DNA of 64,000 nt, from NCBI GenBank assembly GCA_041665465.1, contig JBAYIU010000001.1:1178001-1242000 (forward strand). Direction: 5' to 3'. A model generated the notes under the pieces. That model saw nothing but the letters and a program-made list of their open reading frames with translations. It did no database searches and was not told the origin of the DNA. The stretch's first letter is position 1. The number at the start of each line of letters is the position of its first letter. This DNA comes from JACRPH01 sp041665465 (GTDB lineage: Archaea > Nanobdellota > Nanobdellia > Woesearchaeales > GW2011-AR9). Positions 53,489 to 61,131 of the stretch are shown piece after piece. Position numbers and translations under genes: made by a program.

Positions 53489-54736
53489 ATGGACAATTTT
53501 CTATTTTTCCCTGCTAGTTCTATAATTCAAACAGACAAAGAGAAATTTAGGTTAGTTAACATTTATGGTGGAGTCTTTAACCTTCAATTTCCACATATTG
53601 CAGTATACCTTTCTCAACCAGAAGAAATTGATAACCCTGAAAATTTAGAACATTTGGGAATCTCGCCAAAAGATTATCAATTTGTCTTAAGAGATTTATT
53701 GGATCATAAAGTGGTCTATCCTTCAAGAATAAAAATGGATCTGCCCTTTGATAAGAGTCAAGTTCTATCGCAAATCTTAAATTTCCCATTTACACAATCA
53801 AGAACCTTAAATATTGGGGATGTAACTCTTGAGCTTACCCAAAGTTGCCCGTATTCTTGTGAAGGTTGTTTTAGGGAGATTAATGAAGATCAATTAACTA
53901 ATTCCGCTAGGCTAGAAGGATTGGTAGATGAATTATCTCTGATGGGTTTATCAAAAATTTCGTTAAGTGGTGGCGAGATTACCTCTTCCGAGAGATCATT
54001 TGATAGATTTAAACAACTGGCCAAATATATTCGACAACATCCTCAAATAAAGATAAGATTACTTACTACTGGATTCAATCCAGAAAGAGTTAATGAAGCA
54101 TTAGATTATATTGATGAAATACAAATTTCTGTTGATGGTTTGGAAGCCGCACATGACTCTTATAAACGAGTAGGTGGAGCATTTAGGAAAGCTATAGACT
54201 CTATTGAATCTTGTCAAGAAAGCAAAGTGACGTTAACAACAAATACTGTTGTTAGCCAAAGGAATATCGGAGAAGTTTCTTCTCTGATAGATTATTTGTC
54301 TCGGTTTAAGATTGACACTTTACGTATAACTAAGATATTATCTGATAAAGAACATCTCAGGTTGGGAGTTAAAGAAGCTCAAGATTTATACGGTGTGGTT
54401 CAGAGAAAACAGAAAGAACATCCTAACCTTAGAATTATTAATGCTTATGGAAATTGTACAGATGTTTTGAATTGTGTTGGGGGAATGGTTTATGCGCATA
54501 TTGGGGCAACAGGTAATGTCTTTCCTTGCGATTATGATATTCATAATTCTGGTGGGAACATAAATAACTCTCCTTTTCAAGATATTTGGACCAATTCTGA
54601 AGTATTCCACGCTTATAGAAATGTAACTGGAATACAAGATGGTTGCATAGACTGTCAATCAAGAGTTTTTTGTTTTGGAAATTGTCGGATAGATCAACAA
54701 TATGTTGAAATAACTAAGATGTGTGAGAACAAATGA
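53489..54736 (+). CDS. Radical SAM/SPASM peptide maturase
   Basis: 415 residues. An N-terminal domain of about 110 residues (possible peptide-recognition region) precedes the radical SAM barrel with CPYSCEGC (C120, C124, C127; CX3CX2C) and SLSGGEIT. The C-terminus is a SPASM domain: GNCTDVLNC, NVFPCDYD, GGNINNSPFQDIW and CIDCQSRVFCFGNC (C-x2-C-x5-C-x3-C), for two auxiliary 4Fe-4S clusters. SPASM enzymes mostly modify ribosomal peptides (PqqE, AlbA, StrB). Upstream peptide gene and downstream HExxH gene (4-base overlap) form an operon. Crosslinking of the KYDTW core is the working guess. Confidence 0.88.
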   Translation: MDNFLFFPASSIIQTDKEKFRLVNIYGGVFNLQFPHIAVYLSQPEEIDNPENLEHLGISPKDYQFVLRDLLDHKVVYPSRIKMDLPFDKSQVLSQILNFPFTQSRTLNIGDVTLELTQSCPYSCEGCFREINEDQLTNSARLEGLVDELSLMGLSKISLSGGEITSSERSFDRFKQLAKYIRQHPQIKIRLLTTGFNPERVNEALDYIDEIQISVDGLEAAHDSYKRVGGAFRKAIDSIESCQESKVTLTTNTVVSQRNIGEVSSLIDYLSRFKIDTLRITKILSDKEHLRLGVKEAQDLYGVVQRKQKEHPNLRIINAYGNCTDVLNCVGGMVYAHIGATGNVFPCDYDIHNSGGNINNSPFQDIWTNSEVFHAYRNVTGIQDGCIDCQSRVFCFGNCRIDQQYVEITKMCENK

Positions 54737-55257
54737 TAACCACTGAATTGATTTGTTCAAGAACTTATTCTCAGACCTTGAATACACAACTTAATGATTC
54801 AGATTGGGGTAGAATTGTTGATGCAGGAAAAAGATTGGATGCCCCTTATCAACAGAACATGCCTTATTTTTTAGAGAGAATCCCCATTTATACTGGATTT
54901 AATTGGGACAATGGTCTTTCCATCCCCATTTATCTTGCTGATTTTGATGGACCTTCTAGAACAAACCCAGTTACTATCAAAATTGGAGCTGTTGAAGATA
55001 TGCTTGTAAAGATAATTCATGAATTAATTCATCTTAATTTCCCAAACTCTATCTTTAATCTAAATGATAATGTCTATGAGGATGTTGTTAATCAAGTTAC
55101 ATTAAGAATTGCAGAAGACCAAGATATTAAGGGAGTTATATCTTTAGAACAAATGTTGTCTTATAGAACTTCTCTCTTGGGTAAAGAAATAGAACTTCCA
55201 GTTATTGATCTAGATAAAGTAAATGTCAGGGACTATTTCTTAAAACGTGTTTTGTAA
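54733..55257 (+). CDS. HExxH-motif protein, putative metallopeptidase or peptide modifier
   Basis: 174 residues, overlapping the maturase by 4 bases (ATGA). HELIH (96-100) gives the two zinc-binding His and the catalytic Glu; YEDVVNQV (115-122) may supply the third ligand. Short, single-domain, without signal peptide. HExxH proteins accompany some radical SAM/SPASM RiPP systems, where they may trim leaders or modify the peptide. Proteolysis of the modified precursor is inferred from position. Confidence 0.65.
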   Translation: MITTELICSRTYSQTLNTQLNDSDWGRIVDAGKRLDAPYQQNMPYFLERIPIYTGFNWDNGLSIPIYLADFDGPSRTNPVTIKIGAVEDMLVKIIHELIHLNFPNSIFNLNDNVYEDVVNQVTLRIAEDQDIKGVISLEQMLSYRTSLLGKEIELPVIDLDKVNVRDYFLKRVL

Positions 55258-55373
55258 TGATCTCTAAATATGTCCAAAATATATATCTCCCCGCGTGAGG
55301 GAGCTCAAATGATGGGATTTAGGACATTATATAAGTGATTAGGGTTTTCTCTCAGATATGGATCTGTTCTGTT

Positions 55374-55775
55374 ATGAATTCTAAGGCTGAAGGCTTGGCT
55401 GTTCGTGCAAGAGAATCATTAAGCAGTTATTGTTATAACGAATGTCTCGCATACTGTTGCAGAAAAGGCTACCTATTATTATCTGAACCAGAAGTAAGTC
55501 TTCTTCAGATGGATATAAAGGATTTGGTAATAATGCCTATAGATAGAACTTACATATTTAACTTAAGCAAAGGTTGTCCGAACCTTAAAGAATATAAATG
55601 TTTAATACATCAGAATCCACAAAGACCAAAAGCGTGCAAAGAATTTCCGTTATTTATTTTTGGAAAAACTGTTGTGGTTACAGAAGACTGTCCGGCAGTA
55701 AAACAAAACAAATTATATCCTTTTTTAGCTGAATTCAAGTCAATGGGATATAAGTTAGTTTATAGTACTAGGTAG
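55374..55775 (+). CDS. YkgJ-type zinc/iron-chelating domain protein
   Basis: 133 residues from ATG 55374 (a TATA, TTATATAA, sits about 43 bases upstream). Cysteine pattern CYNECLAYCC .. GCPNLKEYKCLIHQNPQRPKACKEFP, the YkgJ/Fe-S-cluster-oxidoreductase-like motif (PRPxxCrxFP). Such proteins are proposed to bind an iron-sulfur cluster or zinc. It lies downstream of the peptide operon but behind a separate promoter and a GC-rich motif, so joint function is uncertain. Confidence 0.72.
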   Translation: MNSKAEGLAVRARESLSSYCYNECLAYCCRKGYLLLSEPEVSLLQMDIKDLVIMPIDRTYIFNLSKGCPNLKEYKCLIHQNPQRPKACKEFPLFIFGKTVVVTEDCPAVKQNKLYPFLAEFKSMGYKLVYSTR

Positions 55776-55787
55776 GAATTAACAACC

Positions 55788-56006
55788 TCATGACAACCAT
55801 GTACCAATTACTACAATTAATAATACTACAGCAATAAATAATTTTGTTGCGATTATGCTACAAAATGTAATTGGATATTTCTTTAAAGGAATAAGCATGC
55901 GAACCCCACCAAATGTGCGTGCTTCACGTTTTCTTATATCTACTATCGATGAAATAATAGCTAAAATTCCAGCACACAAGTAAAATATTTCTAATGTTAA
56001 GCTCAT
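55788..56006 (-). CDS. Small two-helix membrane protein
   Basis: 72 residues: a membrane helix (about 7-22), a polar basic loop (DIRKREARTFGGVRML) and a second helix (about 48-70). Unknown. Convergent with the YkgJ-type gene, 12 bases apart. Confidence 0.45.
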   Translation of the reverse strand: MSLTLEIFYLCAGILAIISSIVDIRKREARTFGGVRMLIPLKKYPITFCSIIATKLFIAVVLLIVVIGTWLS

Positions 56007-56071
56007 CGTAAGTTTATAATAGGGTTTTTCTTCTTAAATTTTTCCGTGGTTATTAAGAGTAGGAATATACA

Positions 56072-56084
56072 TAGCTCCCGCGCG
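56072..56084 (+). repeat. GC-rich tRNA-Gln-3'-end-like motif A
   Basis: TAGCTCCCGCGCG; one inserted T compared with TAGCCCCGCGCG of the tRNA-Gln 3' end. Lies between two islets. Confidence 0.4.
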
Positions 56085-56168
56085 TCTATCTGGCTAAGGA
56101 GCTCGAGTGAATGACACTATCTCTCCTTGTCCACTTTTGGTTAACAAATACCTATTTTGTGGACAACA

Positions 56169-57095
56169 CTAAAGCTTGAATTGTTCGATAACCACTTCAA
56201 ACATCTTCTCACAATATCCTTTGTAATCTTTACGATTATGTGTATCGATAGCTTCGTAATATTTGGGTCTTAATCTAACCGGAACAAATAATTTTGGATA
56301 TTTGGCTTGTAATAAGACCCAATTCATTAAAGTTCTTCCAGTTCTTCCGTTTCCATCCTCGAATGGGTGAATTTCTACAAATTGAGCATGAATCAAACAA
56401 GCCAGAACAAAAGGATGAATCTTTCTCTTGTTATCATAATAGAATTCGATCATTTTCTTCAATAGTGGCTTTACTTCTTCAGGTTCGGGCGGAACATGTT
56501 CAGCACCTTCTATCTTTACGGGAAAGAATCTTACTCTACCTGGATAAACAACTCCGGTATTTTTAGTGAGAATTCCATTAATTTCCTCTATACATTCAAT
56601 AGTTAATTTTCCTTTATATTTCTTGATGAAATCAAAGGCATCTCTTCCGTTAATGGCTTCATTATAATCTTTTGGGGGAGCTCCAGAAGGTATTTGTTTT
56701 TCTTTAATAATTAAGTAAGTGTCTCTTAAGGTTAATCTATTTCCCTCGATTGCATTAGAGTTATAAGTGAAGCGAATAATAAACTCAGACTCTTCTTTTT
56801 CAGCAACGGTTTTAGGGATTTTATTCAGATGGTTATTATAAACTTCTTTGAAATCATCAATTATTTCTAATTTATCTGCATCCAAATAATCTTTATTGTA
56901 AATTTTATATTCTTCTAATTTTAGTTCTTTTAACTTCTTGCCGATTTCTTCTCTAGTTGGTTCTTTTTCTCCTAGTTTGATGCGGATTTTTTTCCATTCA
57001 CTTTCTCCGGTTCTAACTGTCTTTCCTAAATAATAGAATGTCTTCTTACCTGATTTGATACGATCTACGTATACCATATAAGTTATATTGTCCAC
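56169..57095 (-). CDS. Fic-domain protein with N-terminal inhibitory helix
   Basis: 308 residues. Fic core motif HPFEDGNGRTGR near 238-249, the signature for AMP transfer to a hydroxyl side chain. The inhibitory motif SNAIEGN (near 110; (S/T)xxxE(G/N)) precedes the core in the same chain, so this is a class II, self-inhibited Fic protein. An extra N-terminal part (YMVYVDRIKSGKKTFYYLGKTVR) resembles a small beta domain. Targets unknown. Single-gene islet with GC-rich motifs on both sides. Confidence 0.9.
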   Translation of the reverse strand: MDNITYMVYVDRIKSGKKTFYYLGKTVRTGESEWKKIRIKLGEKEPTREEIGKKLKELKLEEYKIYNKDYLDADKLEIIDDFKEVYNNHLNKIPKTVAEKEESEFIIRFTYNSNAIEGNRLTLRDTYLIIKEKQIPSGAPPKDYNEAINGRDAFDFIKKYKGKLTIECIEEINGILTKNTGVVYPGRVRFFPVKIEGAEHVPPEPEEVKPLLKKMIEFYYDNKRKIHPFVLACLIHAQFVEIHPFEDGNGRTGRTLMNWVLLQAKYPKLFVPVRLRPKYYEAIDTHNRKDYKGYCEKMFEVVIEQFKL

Positions 57096-57193
57096 ATTAT
57101 ATATAAATCTTTCTGATTTGTGGACAATATTATTATCACTGCGTAACTTAGAACATTTCGTTTGGTGTAGTGATAACTTTTAGTAAAGAATAT

Positions 57194-57207
57194 TAGCCCC
57201 GCGCGGA
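57194..57207 (+). repeat. GC-rich tRNA-Gln-3'-end-like motif B
   Basis: TAGCCCCGCGCGGA, identical over 14 bases to 60759-60772, the complement of the tRNA-Gln 3' end including the discriminator, same orientation. Confidence 0.6.
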
Positions 57208-57215
57208 GACGTGAC

Positions 57216-57734
57216 TTATAAACGGAACTCGGAGGACGCAATACTTCTATTCTTCCAATCGTAAACTCTTTTTTCTAATTCTAATTGTGGGGACTTTGCA
57301 AATTGTGACAGATCTTCAGAAGTTTTATCTTGAATTTTCATTCCCGTCCTTTTGATAATTTCTCTTGCTGTTTCAAGGGCGCTTTTATATGCTACTTCAT
57401 CCGCTTTTCTTAAACCAAAACAAGATCCAACTATCTCATCAGTGTTATAATCAGAATCATATCTAACTTTCACCTTATATCCTATCAAAGCAGGATTAAT
57501 GAAAAACATCATTGGTGCAGTCATTGTTGCACCACCGCCAATTGCAGAGCGGGTTCCAGCTTCTCTAGTTTCAACAATTGGGTCTCTTTCTTCTTTGCTG
57601 GTTAGATATAGTCCGTACTTAGGAGAAGAAAAGGCGTCTCTTCCAATTAATTCATTTCCTGAAGAGATCATTCTAACTTGAACGGTGTCCACGCCATTTT
57701 TCTCATTGTGTTTTATCCAATCTTCAATGTTCAT
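57216..57734 (-). CDS. Uncharacterised protein divergent from a TrmB regulator
   Basis: 172 residues, soluble; an alanine/glycine-rich stretch in the middle (SAIGGGATMTAPMMFF) and a charged C-terminus. No family recognised. Starts 58 bases from the TrmB gene, with a perfect palindrome in between, so it is a likely regulatory target. Confidence 0.5.
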   Translation of the reverse strand: MNIEDWIKHNEKNGVDTVQVRMISSGNELIGRDAFSSPKYGLYLTSKEERDPIVETREAGTRSAIGGGATMTAPMMFFINPALIGYKVKVRYDSDYNTDEIVGSCFGLRKADEVAYKSALETAREIIKRTGMKIQDKTSEDLSQFAKSPQLELEKRVYDWKNRSIASSEFRL

Positions 57735-57770
57735 AATTGGAATATTTTAACCTATACATTTAAATATAAC

Positions 57771-57788
57771 TCCTACCAATTGGTAGGA
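57771..57788. promoter_or_regulatory. Perfect 18-base palindrome, probable TrmB operator
   Basis: TCCTACCAATTGGTAGGA sits at the transcription start/ATG of the TrmB gene and next to a TATA-like element (AAATATAA, 57762-57769) that can serve both directions. Binding here would block both divergent genes. Confidence 0.7.
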
Positions 57789-57792
57789 TATA

Positions 57793-58521
57793 ATGGATAC
57801 AACTGTTTTTGAGGAACTTGGCCTAACTAGAACTGAAATAAAGATATATTTGACTTTACTAAAATTAGGTGCTTCTAGCGCAGGAATTATATTAGATAAA
57901 TCTCAACTACCTAGTTCTACTGTTCATAGGGACTTAAATTCTTTAATTGCAAAAGGATTGATTAATTTCATATTAGCTGGTAAAAGAAAGGTTTATCGAG
58001 CAACTGAACCAGAGCATTTGTTTGATTTTGTTGAAGATAAGAAAAGAAAACTTCAAGAAATACTGCCTGAACTAAAAGAAACACAAAGGGGAACAACAAA
58101 TGAAGAATCTGCTTCTGTCTATAAGGGAGTAAGGGGTATCAAAGAAGTATACAATATTATGATAAATGCTAAAGGAAAAGAATACAATACCTTTGGTGGA
58201 GGACCAATAACTTCTAAGATCATGGGTTTTACTTGGTGGCTTAATTTACATAAAAGAAGGGTCGCAAATAAACTTCAATCAAGACAAGTTTTTGATGATT
58301 CAGTTAGAGTTGGGGGTATGAAGATTGCAGAAAACTTCTTAACAAAGATAAGATATTTGAATAAGGAATTTGCGCAATTTCAAGAGACTGTAATAGTTGG
58401 AGATCTTGTTACAATAGCAGTGTTTTCTGAAAATCCATATGCTCTTCTGATAAAAGATAAAAATGTTGCGGATAGTTATAGGAAGTACTTTGGAATATTA
58501 TGGAAGCAGGCTAAAGAATAA
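57793..58521 (+). CDS. TrmB-family transcription regulator
   Basis: 242 residues. Winged helix-turn-helix of TrmB type (FEELGLTRTEIKIYLTLLKLGASSAGIILDKSQLPSSTVHRDLNSLIAKGLI, about 4-55), a wing (AGKRKVYRATEP), a coiled-coil linker, then a PLD-like/TrmB-C ligand-domain segment (SASVYKGVRGIKEVYNIMINAKGKEYNTFGGG). TrmB proteins usually sense sugars or similar small ligands. The palindrome at its promoter suggests autoregulation. Confidence 0.85.
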   Translation: MDTTVFEELGLTRTEIKIYLTLLKLGASSAGIILDKSQLPSSTVHRDLNSLIAKGLINFILAGKRKVYRATEPEHLFDFVEDKKRKLQEILPELKETQRGTTNEESASVYKGVRGIKEVYNIMINAKGKEYNTFGGGPITSKIMGFTWWLNLHKRRVANKLQSRQVFDDSVRVGGMKIAENFLTKIRYLNKEFAQFQETVIVGDLVTIAVFSENPYALLIKDKNVADSYRKYFGILWKQAKE

Positions 58522-58536
58522 GTATTCTGTATGTCA

Positions 58537-58555
58537 TAGCCCCGCCGGAACTTCT
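58537..58555 (+). repeat. GC-rich motif C, repeated at 60588
   Basis: TAGCCCCGCCGGAACTTCT; the copy at 60588-60606 differs at one base. Shares TAGCCCCGC with the tRNA-Gln 3' end. Confidence 0.55.
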
Positions 58556-58583
58556 GCCTTCGGTGTTCTTTTGGCAGAAAAAG
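58551..58583 (+). terminator. Hairpin downstream of the TrmB gene
   Basis: TTCTGCC (58552-58558) pairs with GGCAGAA (58573-58579) around a loop ending TTTT. It could be a transcription terminator or RNA-processing signal; orientation is not certain. Confidence 0.35.
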
Positions 58584-58645
58584 TGATAAAAGAAGTGCCG
58601 CCGTGAGCTCATTTAGATAGCCCACGAAGCGAGCACGATGACCAT

Positions 58646-58657
58646 TAGCCCCGCGCG
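58646..58657 (+). repeat. GC-rich tRNA-Gln-3'-end-like motif D
   Basis: TAGCCCCGCGCG, identical over 12 bases to the start of 60759-60772. Confidence 0.55.
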
Positions 58658-58773
58658 AATCAGACACAGACACTGCATCAGAAAGGATCCATTCCTAATA
58701 TATTCTCTAGTTCCACAATCTATTTAAACAGTTGTTTCAAACAAAGTATAAATTAACCAGGGGTGGTAAATTT

Positions 58774-59376
58774 ATGGAAAAAGAAACATATGATAAAATT
58801 GTTGAAAAGATGCCAGAGATTGCAAAAATAGTCTCATCTTTTCCGGAAAAGGTTCAGGATAAAGCCTTCGATTTGCTGATTTCTAATCTTATTGGAGAGG
58901 GTATAACTAAAGGAGTAAGTCCGAAAACAACTGATGTTCCTAAGGCAATTCAGAATTATGCAATGTCTTCATTGGCTGGGATAGCTATGAAAACAAGTGA
59001 TGGAAATTTTCATCTCTCAATAAGAGACCTTAAAGCAACTTCTGCAAGTGATGCTGCTAAACGTTTAACTTACGTAATAATAAGAGCCTATAACAAAATA
59101 ATGGGTGAGGCTGCTGTTTCTAGAAAGGAAACAATAAACCCCCACATAGAATCTTGGAGGCTAAATTCTGGTAATACTAGAAATTTTTTAGCTAATGATC
59201 CGGGAATTATTAGAAACGGAGATAAATATTCACTAGATATTCACGCCGAGGCAGAAGCAGATGAATTCATAAAAGAAATTCAAGATTCAAATGTCTCCGG
59301 AAATTGGAAGCCTAATAGTAGAATTCCAAAAAAGAAGAACTCAAATATAGAGGAAAAAAATGAATCAACCGTTTAA
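58774..59376 (+). CDS. Uncharacterised protein, first gene of a defence-like trio
   Basis: 200 residues from ATG 58774 (GGGGTGG eight bases upstream; a frame from 58732 is less likely). Helical; the middle (SRKETINPHIESWRLNSGNTRNFLANDPGIIRNGDKYSLD) looks like a winged-helix unit and the end is lysine-rich. No family named. Overlaps the next gene by 17 bases. Confidence 0.55.
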   Translation: MEKETYDKIVEKMPEIAKIVSSFPEKVQDKAFDLLISNLIGEGITKGVSPKTTDVPKAIQNYAMSSLAGIAMKTSDGNFHLSIRDLKATSASDAAKRLTYVIIRAYNKIMGEAAVSRKETINPHIESWRLNSGNTRNFLANDPGIIRNGDKYSLDIHAEAEADEFIKEIQDSNVSGNWKPNSRIPKKKNSNIEEKNESTV

Positions 59377-60136
59377 TTTTTCCTCTGTCTTTGCGAACTT
59401 ACCTGAAGAATTAAGATTTAACTTAGAGGAAAGATACGGAGAAATTATTCGTAACTTCCGAGAAAATAGATTTGAACCTTCAGAACTAAATGGGGCTAAA
59501 TTTGCTGAAGCTGTTTTTAGAACATTAGAATGGTATACTTCCTCAACTAAAGTATACACTCCTTTTGGTACTTCTATTCGGGATTTTGAGCAGGCATCAA
59601 GAAAGTTTGAAAGCATGTCCAGTTTTCCAGATTCAATGCGTTTTCATATCCCCAAATTGCTTGCTTCTATTTATTCTCTGAGGAATAAAAGAGGTGTAGG
59701 CCATATTGGAGGAGATATAAATCCAAATCATATGGATGCTTCATTAGTTGTTTCAATAAGCAAATGGATTTTAGCTGAGTTAGTGAGGATATTTTATGCA
59801 GTAAACTTACAAGAAGCAAACACAATTGTAGAACACTTAGTTGCAAAAGAATTCCCCATCGTTTGGGATGTTTTGAATAGAAAAAGAATACTTGATACTT
59901 CCCTAGATTTTAATAAGAAAGTATTAGTGCTTCTACATTCTTGTTATCCAAATCCTGTAAATGAAAAAAATCTTTTGTATTGGGTTGAATATTCTAATCC
60001 ATCTTTCTTCAGAACAAAAATCTTAATCCCGCTTCATGAAGAAAAGATGATCGAATATGATAATAATTCAAAATACATTTTAATTTCTCCAAAGGGAATT
60101 AAATTTGTAGAAGAAAAAGTGCCTTTAAAATTTTAA
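59360..60136 (+). CDS. Abi_C/HEPN-like protein, candidate abortive-infection RNase
   Basis: 258 residues. The helical core contains RNKRGVGH (R108..H115, Rx6H), with the RNxxGxGH form characteristic of the abortive-infection C-terminal (Abi_C) HEPN-like family, followed by the helix DASLVVSISKWILAELVRIFY. HEPN proteins of this type are metal-independent RNases. A C-terminal winged-helix-like part (KKVLVLLHSCYPNPVNEKNLLYWVEYS) follows. Sandwiched between two probable DNA/RNA-binding proteins in one operon; defence is inferred. Confidence 0.65.
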   Translation: MNQPFNFSSVFANLPEELRFNLEERYGEIIRNFRENRFEPSELNGAKFAEAVFRTLEWYTSSTKVYTPFGTSIRDFEQASRKFESMSSFPDSMRFHIPKLLASIYSLRNKRGVGHIGGDINPNHMDASLVVSISKWILAELVRIFYAVNLQEANTIVEHLVAKEFPIVWDVLNRKRILDTSLDFNKKVLVLLHSCYPNPVNEKNLLYWVEYSNPSFFRTKILIPLHEEKMIEYDNNSKYILISPKGIKFVEEKVPLKF

Positions 60137-60150
60137 CTTGGGTGAATAAA

Positions 60151-60564
60151 ATGAATAAAGAATTAGAAGATCTTGAGAAACAATTTATACTAGATGGTGA
60201 TATGGAAAATGAGGATTTAAAAACCCTCATTGAGAAATTACTCTTTTTTTGTAAGATTGACAAAAACGGATATGTTATTGTTGATAACGGATCTACTAAA
60301 AAATTAACGACTCCCAATGGGATTCTTTTGGTTTTGTCTGCGCGATATCTGGCAAGTAAGTTGCAACAAAAATTGGGAAAAGAATCTTCTATAAAAGAAG
60401 AAGTGGAAACGCAAGAAATTGCCCAAATGTTGAAAGAAAAGCCCGCAATAGTTACCGCAAGATTGAAAGATCTAAAGGACCAAAAATTAGTGGTTCCAGT
60501 TGAAAGAGGTACGTTTAAAATAGCATCATACGCTATAGCTGACTTATTAAACAAATTAAGATAA
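60151..60564 (+). CDS. Small winged-helix protein, third gene of the trio
   Basis: 137 residues from ATG 60151 (GGTGA five bases upstream; an in-frame GTG at 60142). A central region followed by a winged helix (VETQEIAQMLKEKPAIVTARLKDLKDQKLVVPVERGTFKI, about 90-130). It could regulate the operon or act as the antitoxin to the HEPN-like protein. Confidence 0.55.
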   Translation: MNKELEDLEKQFILDGDMENEDLKTLIEKLLFFCKIDKNGYVIVDNGSTKKLTTPNGILLVLSARYLASKLQQKLGKESSIKEEVETQEIAQMLKEKPAIVTARLKDLKDQKLVVPVERGTFKIASYAIADLLNKLR

Positions 60565-60587
60565 TTTTTTCTCTTAATTTTTTACAT

Positions 60588-60606
60588 TAGCCCTGCCGGA
60601 ACTTCT
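60588..60606 (+). repeat. GC-rich motif C, second copy
   Basis: TAGCCCTGCCGGAACTTCT, one base different from 58537-58555; the two copies bracket the three-gene defence-like islet. Confidence 0.55.
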
Positions 60607-60758
60607 CTAATACGTCAGGGTTATTACCTCCTAGCCAAAATCCCACAGAATTTTTGTATTACATTCTCACTGTGCATCTATCACGTGAAACTGGGACTAA
60701 ATGAGCAAGAAAAATGGCATCCAGAAAAATCGACCCTGCAAGATGCAAAAAAGGTAAG

Positions 60759-60862
60759 TAGCCCCGCGCGGATTCGAATTCCGTCATGTCAAAATCATTT
60801 TTGAACATCCCGCGGTCGCAAGGTTCAGAGCCTTGAATGCTAGTCCACTACAATACGGGGCT
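60759..60862 (-). tRNA. tRNA-Gln (CUG) with probable T-arm intron
   Basis: Minus strand. Acceptor AGCCCCG pairs with CGGGGCU (7 of 7), discriminator A at 60759; anticodon stem CAAGG/CCUUG with loop CUCUGAA (anticodon CUG); T stem CGCGG and CCGCG can pair with loop UUCGAAU only if about 31 bases (GATGTTCAAAA..GACGGAA) are removed between positions 53 and 54. The remaining 73 bases form a normal tRNA, apart from a U10-U25 mismatch in the D stem. The insert can form its own hairpin (CAAAA/TTTTG). Confidence 0.75.
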
Positions 60863-60981
60863 GTTAAACTGATAATTCAGCCCCTACTTTATAAAAATTT
60901 CTCTCAACATTAATATACCTACTCTCCAGTAGTTAAAAACCAAAAGATTTAAAAAGAACTGCCCTATTTTATACATAAACC

Positions 60982-61131
60982 ATGTATAGAAAACAATATA
61001 CTCTTCTGAAACGGATTGCCAAACATGGCAGCCAATCTATTATAGTCATACCTAAAATAATTGAGAAAGAGCTTCGTCCCGGAACTATTGTAAAGATTAC
61101 CGTAGATGTGCTACAAGAGGTGAATCAATGA
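60982..61131 (+). CDS. Small AbrB-like protein coupled to a membrane kinase
   Basis: 49 residues (MYRKQYTLLKRIAKHGSQSI.. to VLQEVNQ). The pattern KHGSQSIIVIPKIIEKELRPGTIVKITVD is that of a SpoVT/AbrB swapped-hairpin domain (strand, IPK, ELxxG, strand). Its TGA overlaps the kinase ATG (ATGA), so the two are translated together. Promoter-like TTTAAAAAG and TATTTTATAC lie upstream. It may be an autoregulator of the kinase operon. Confidence 0.65.
   Translation: MYRKQYTLLKRIAKHGSQSIIVIPKIIEKELRPGTIVKITVDVLQEVNQ

Noticed and set aside
58732..58773. Longer N-terminus of the first gene in the HEPN trio
   Set aside because: The ATG at 58774 has a GGGGTGG site just upstream and the extra residues look non-coding.
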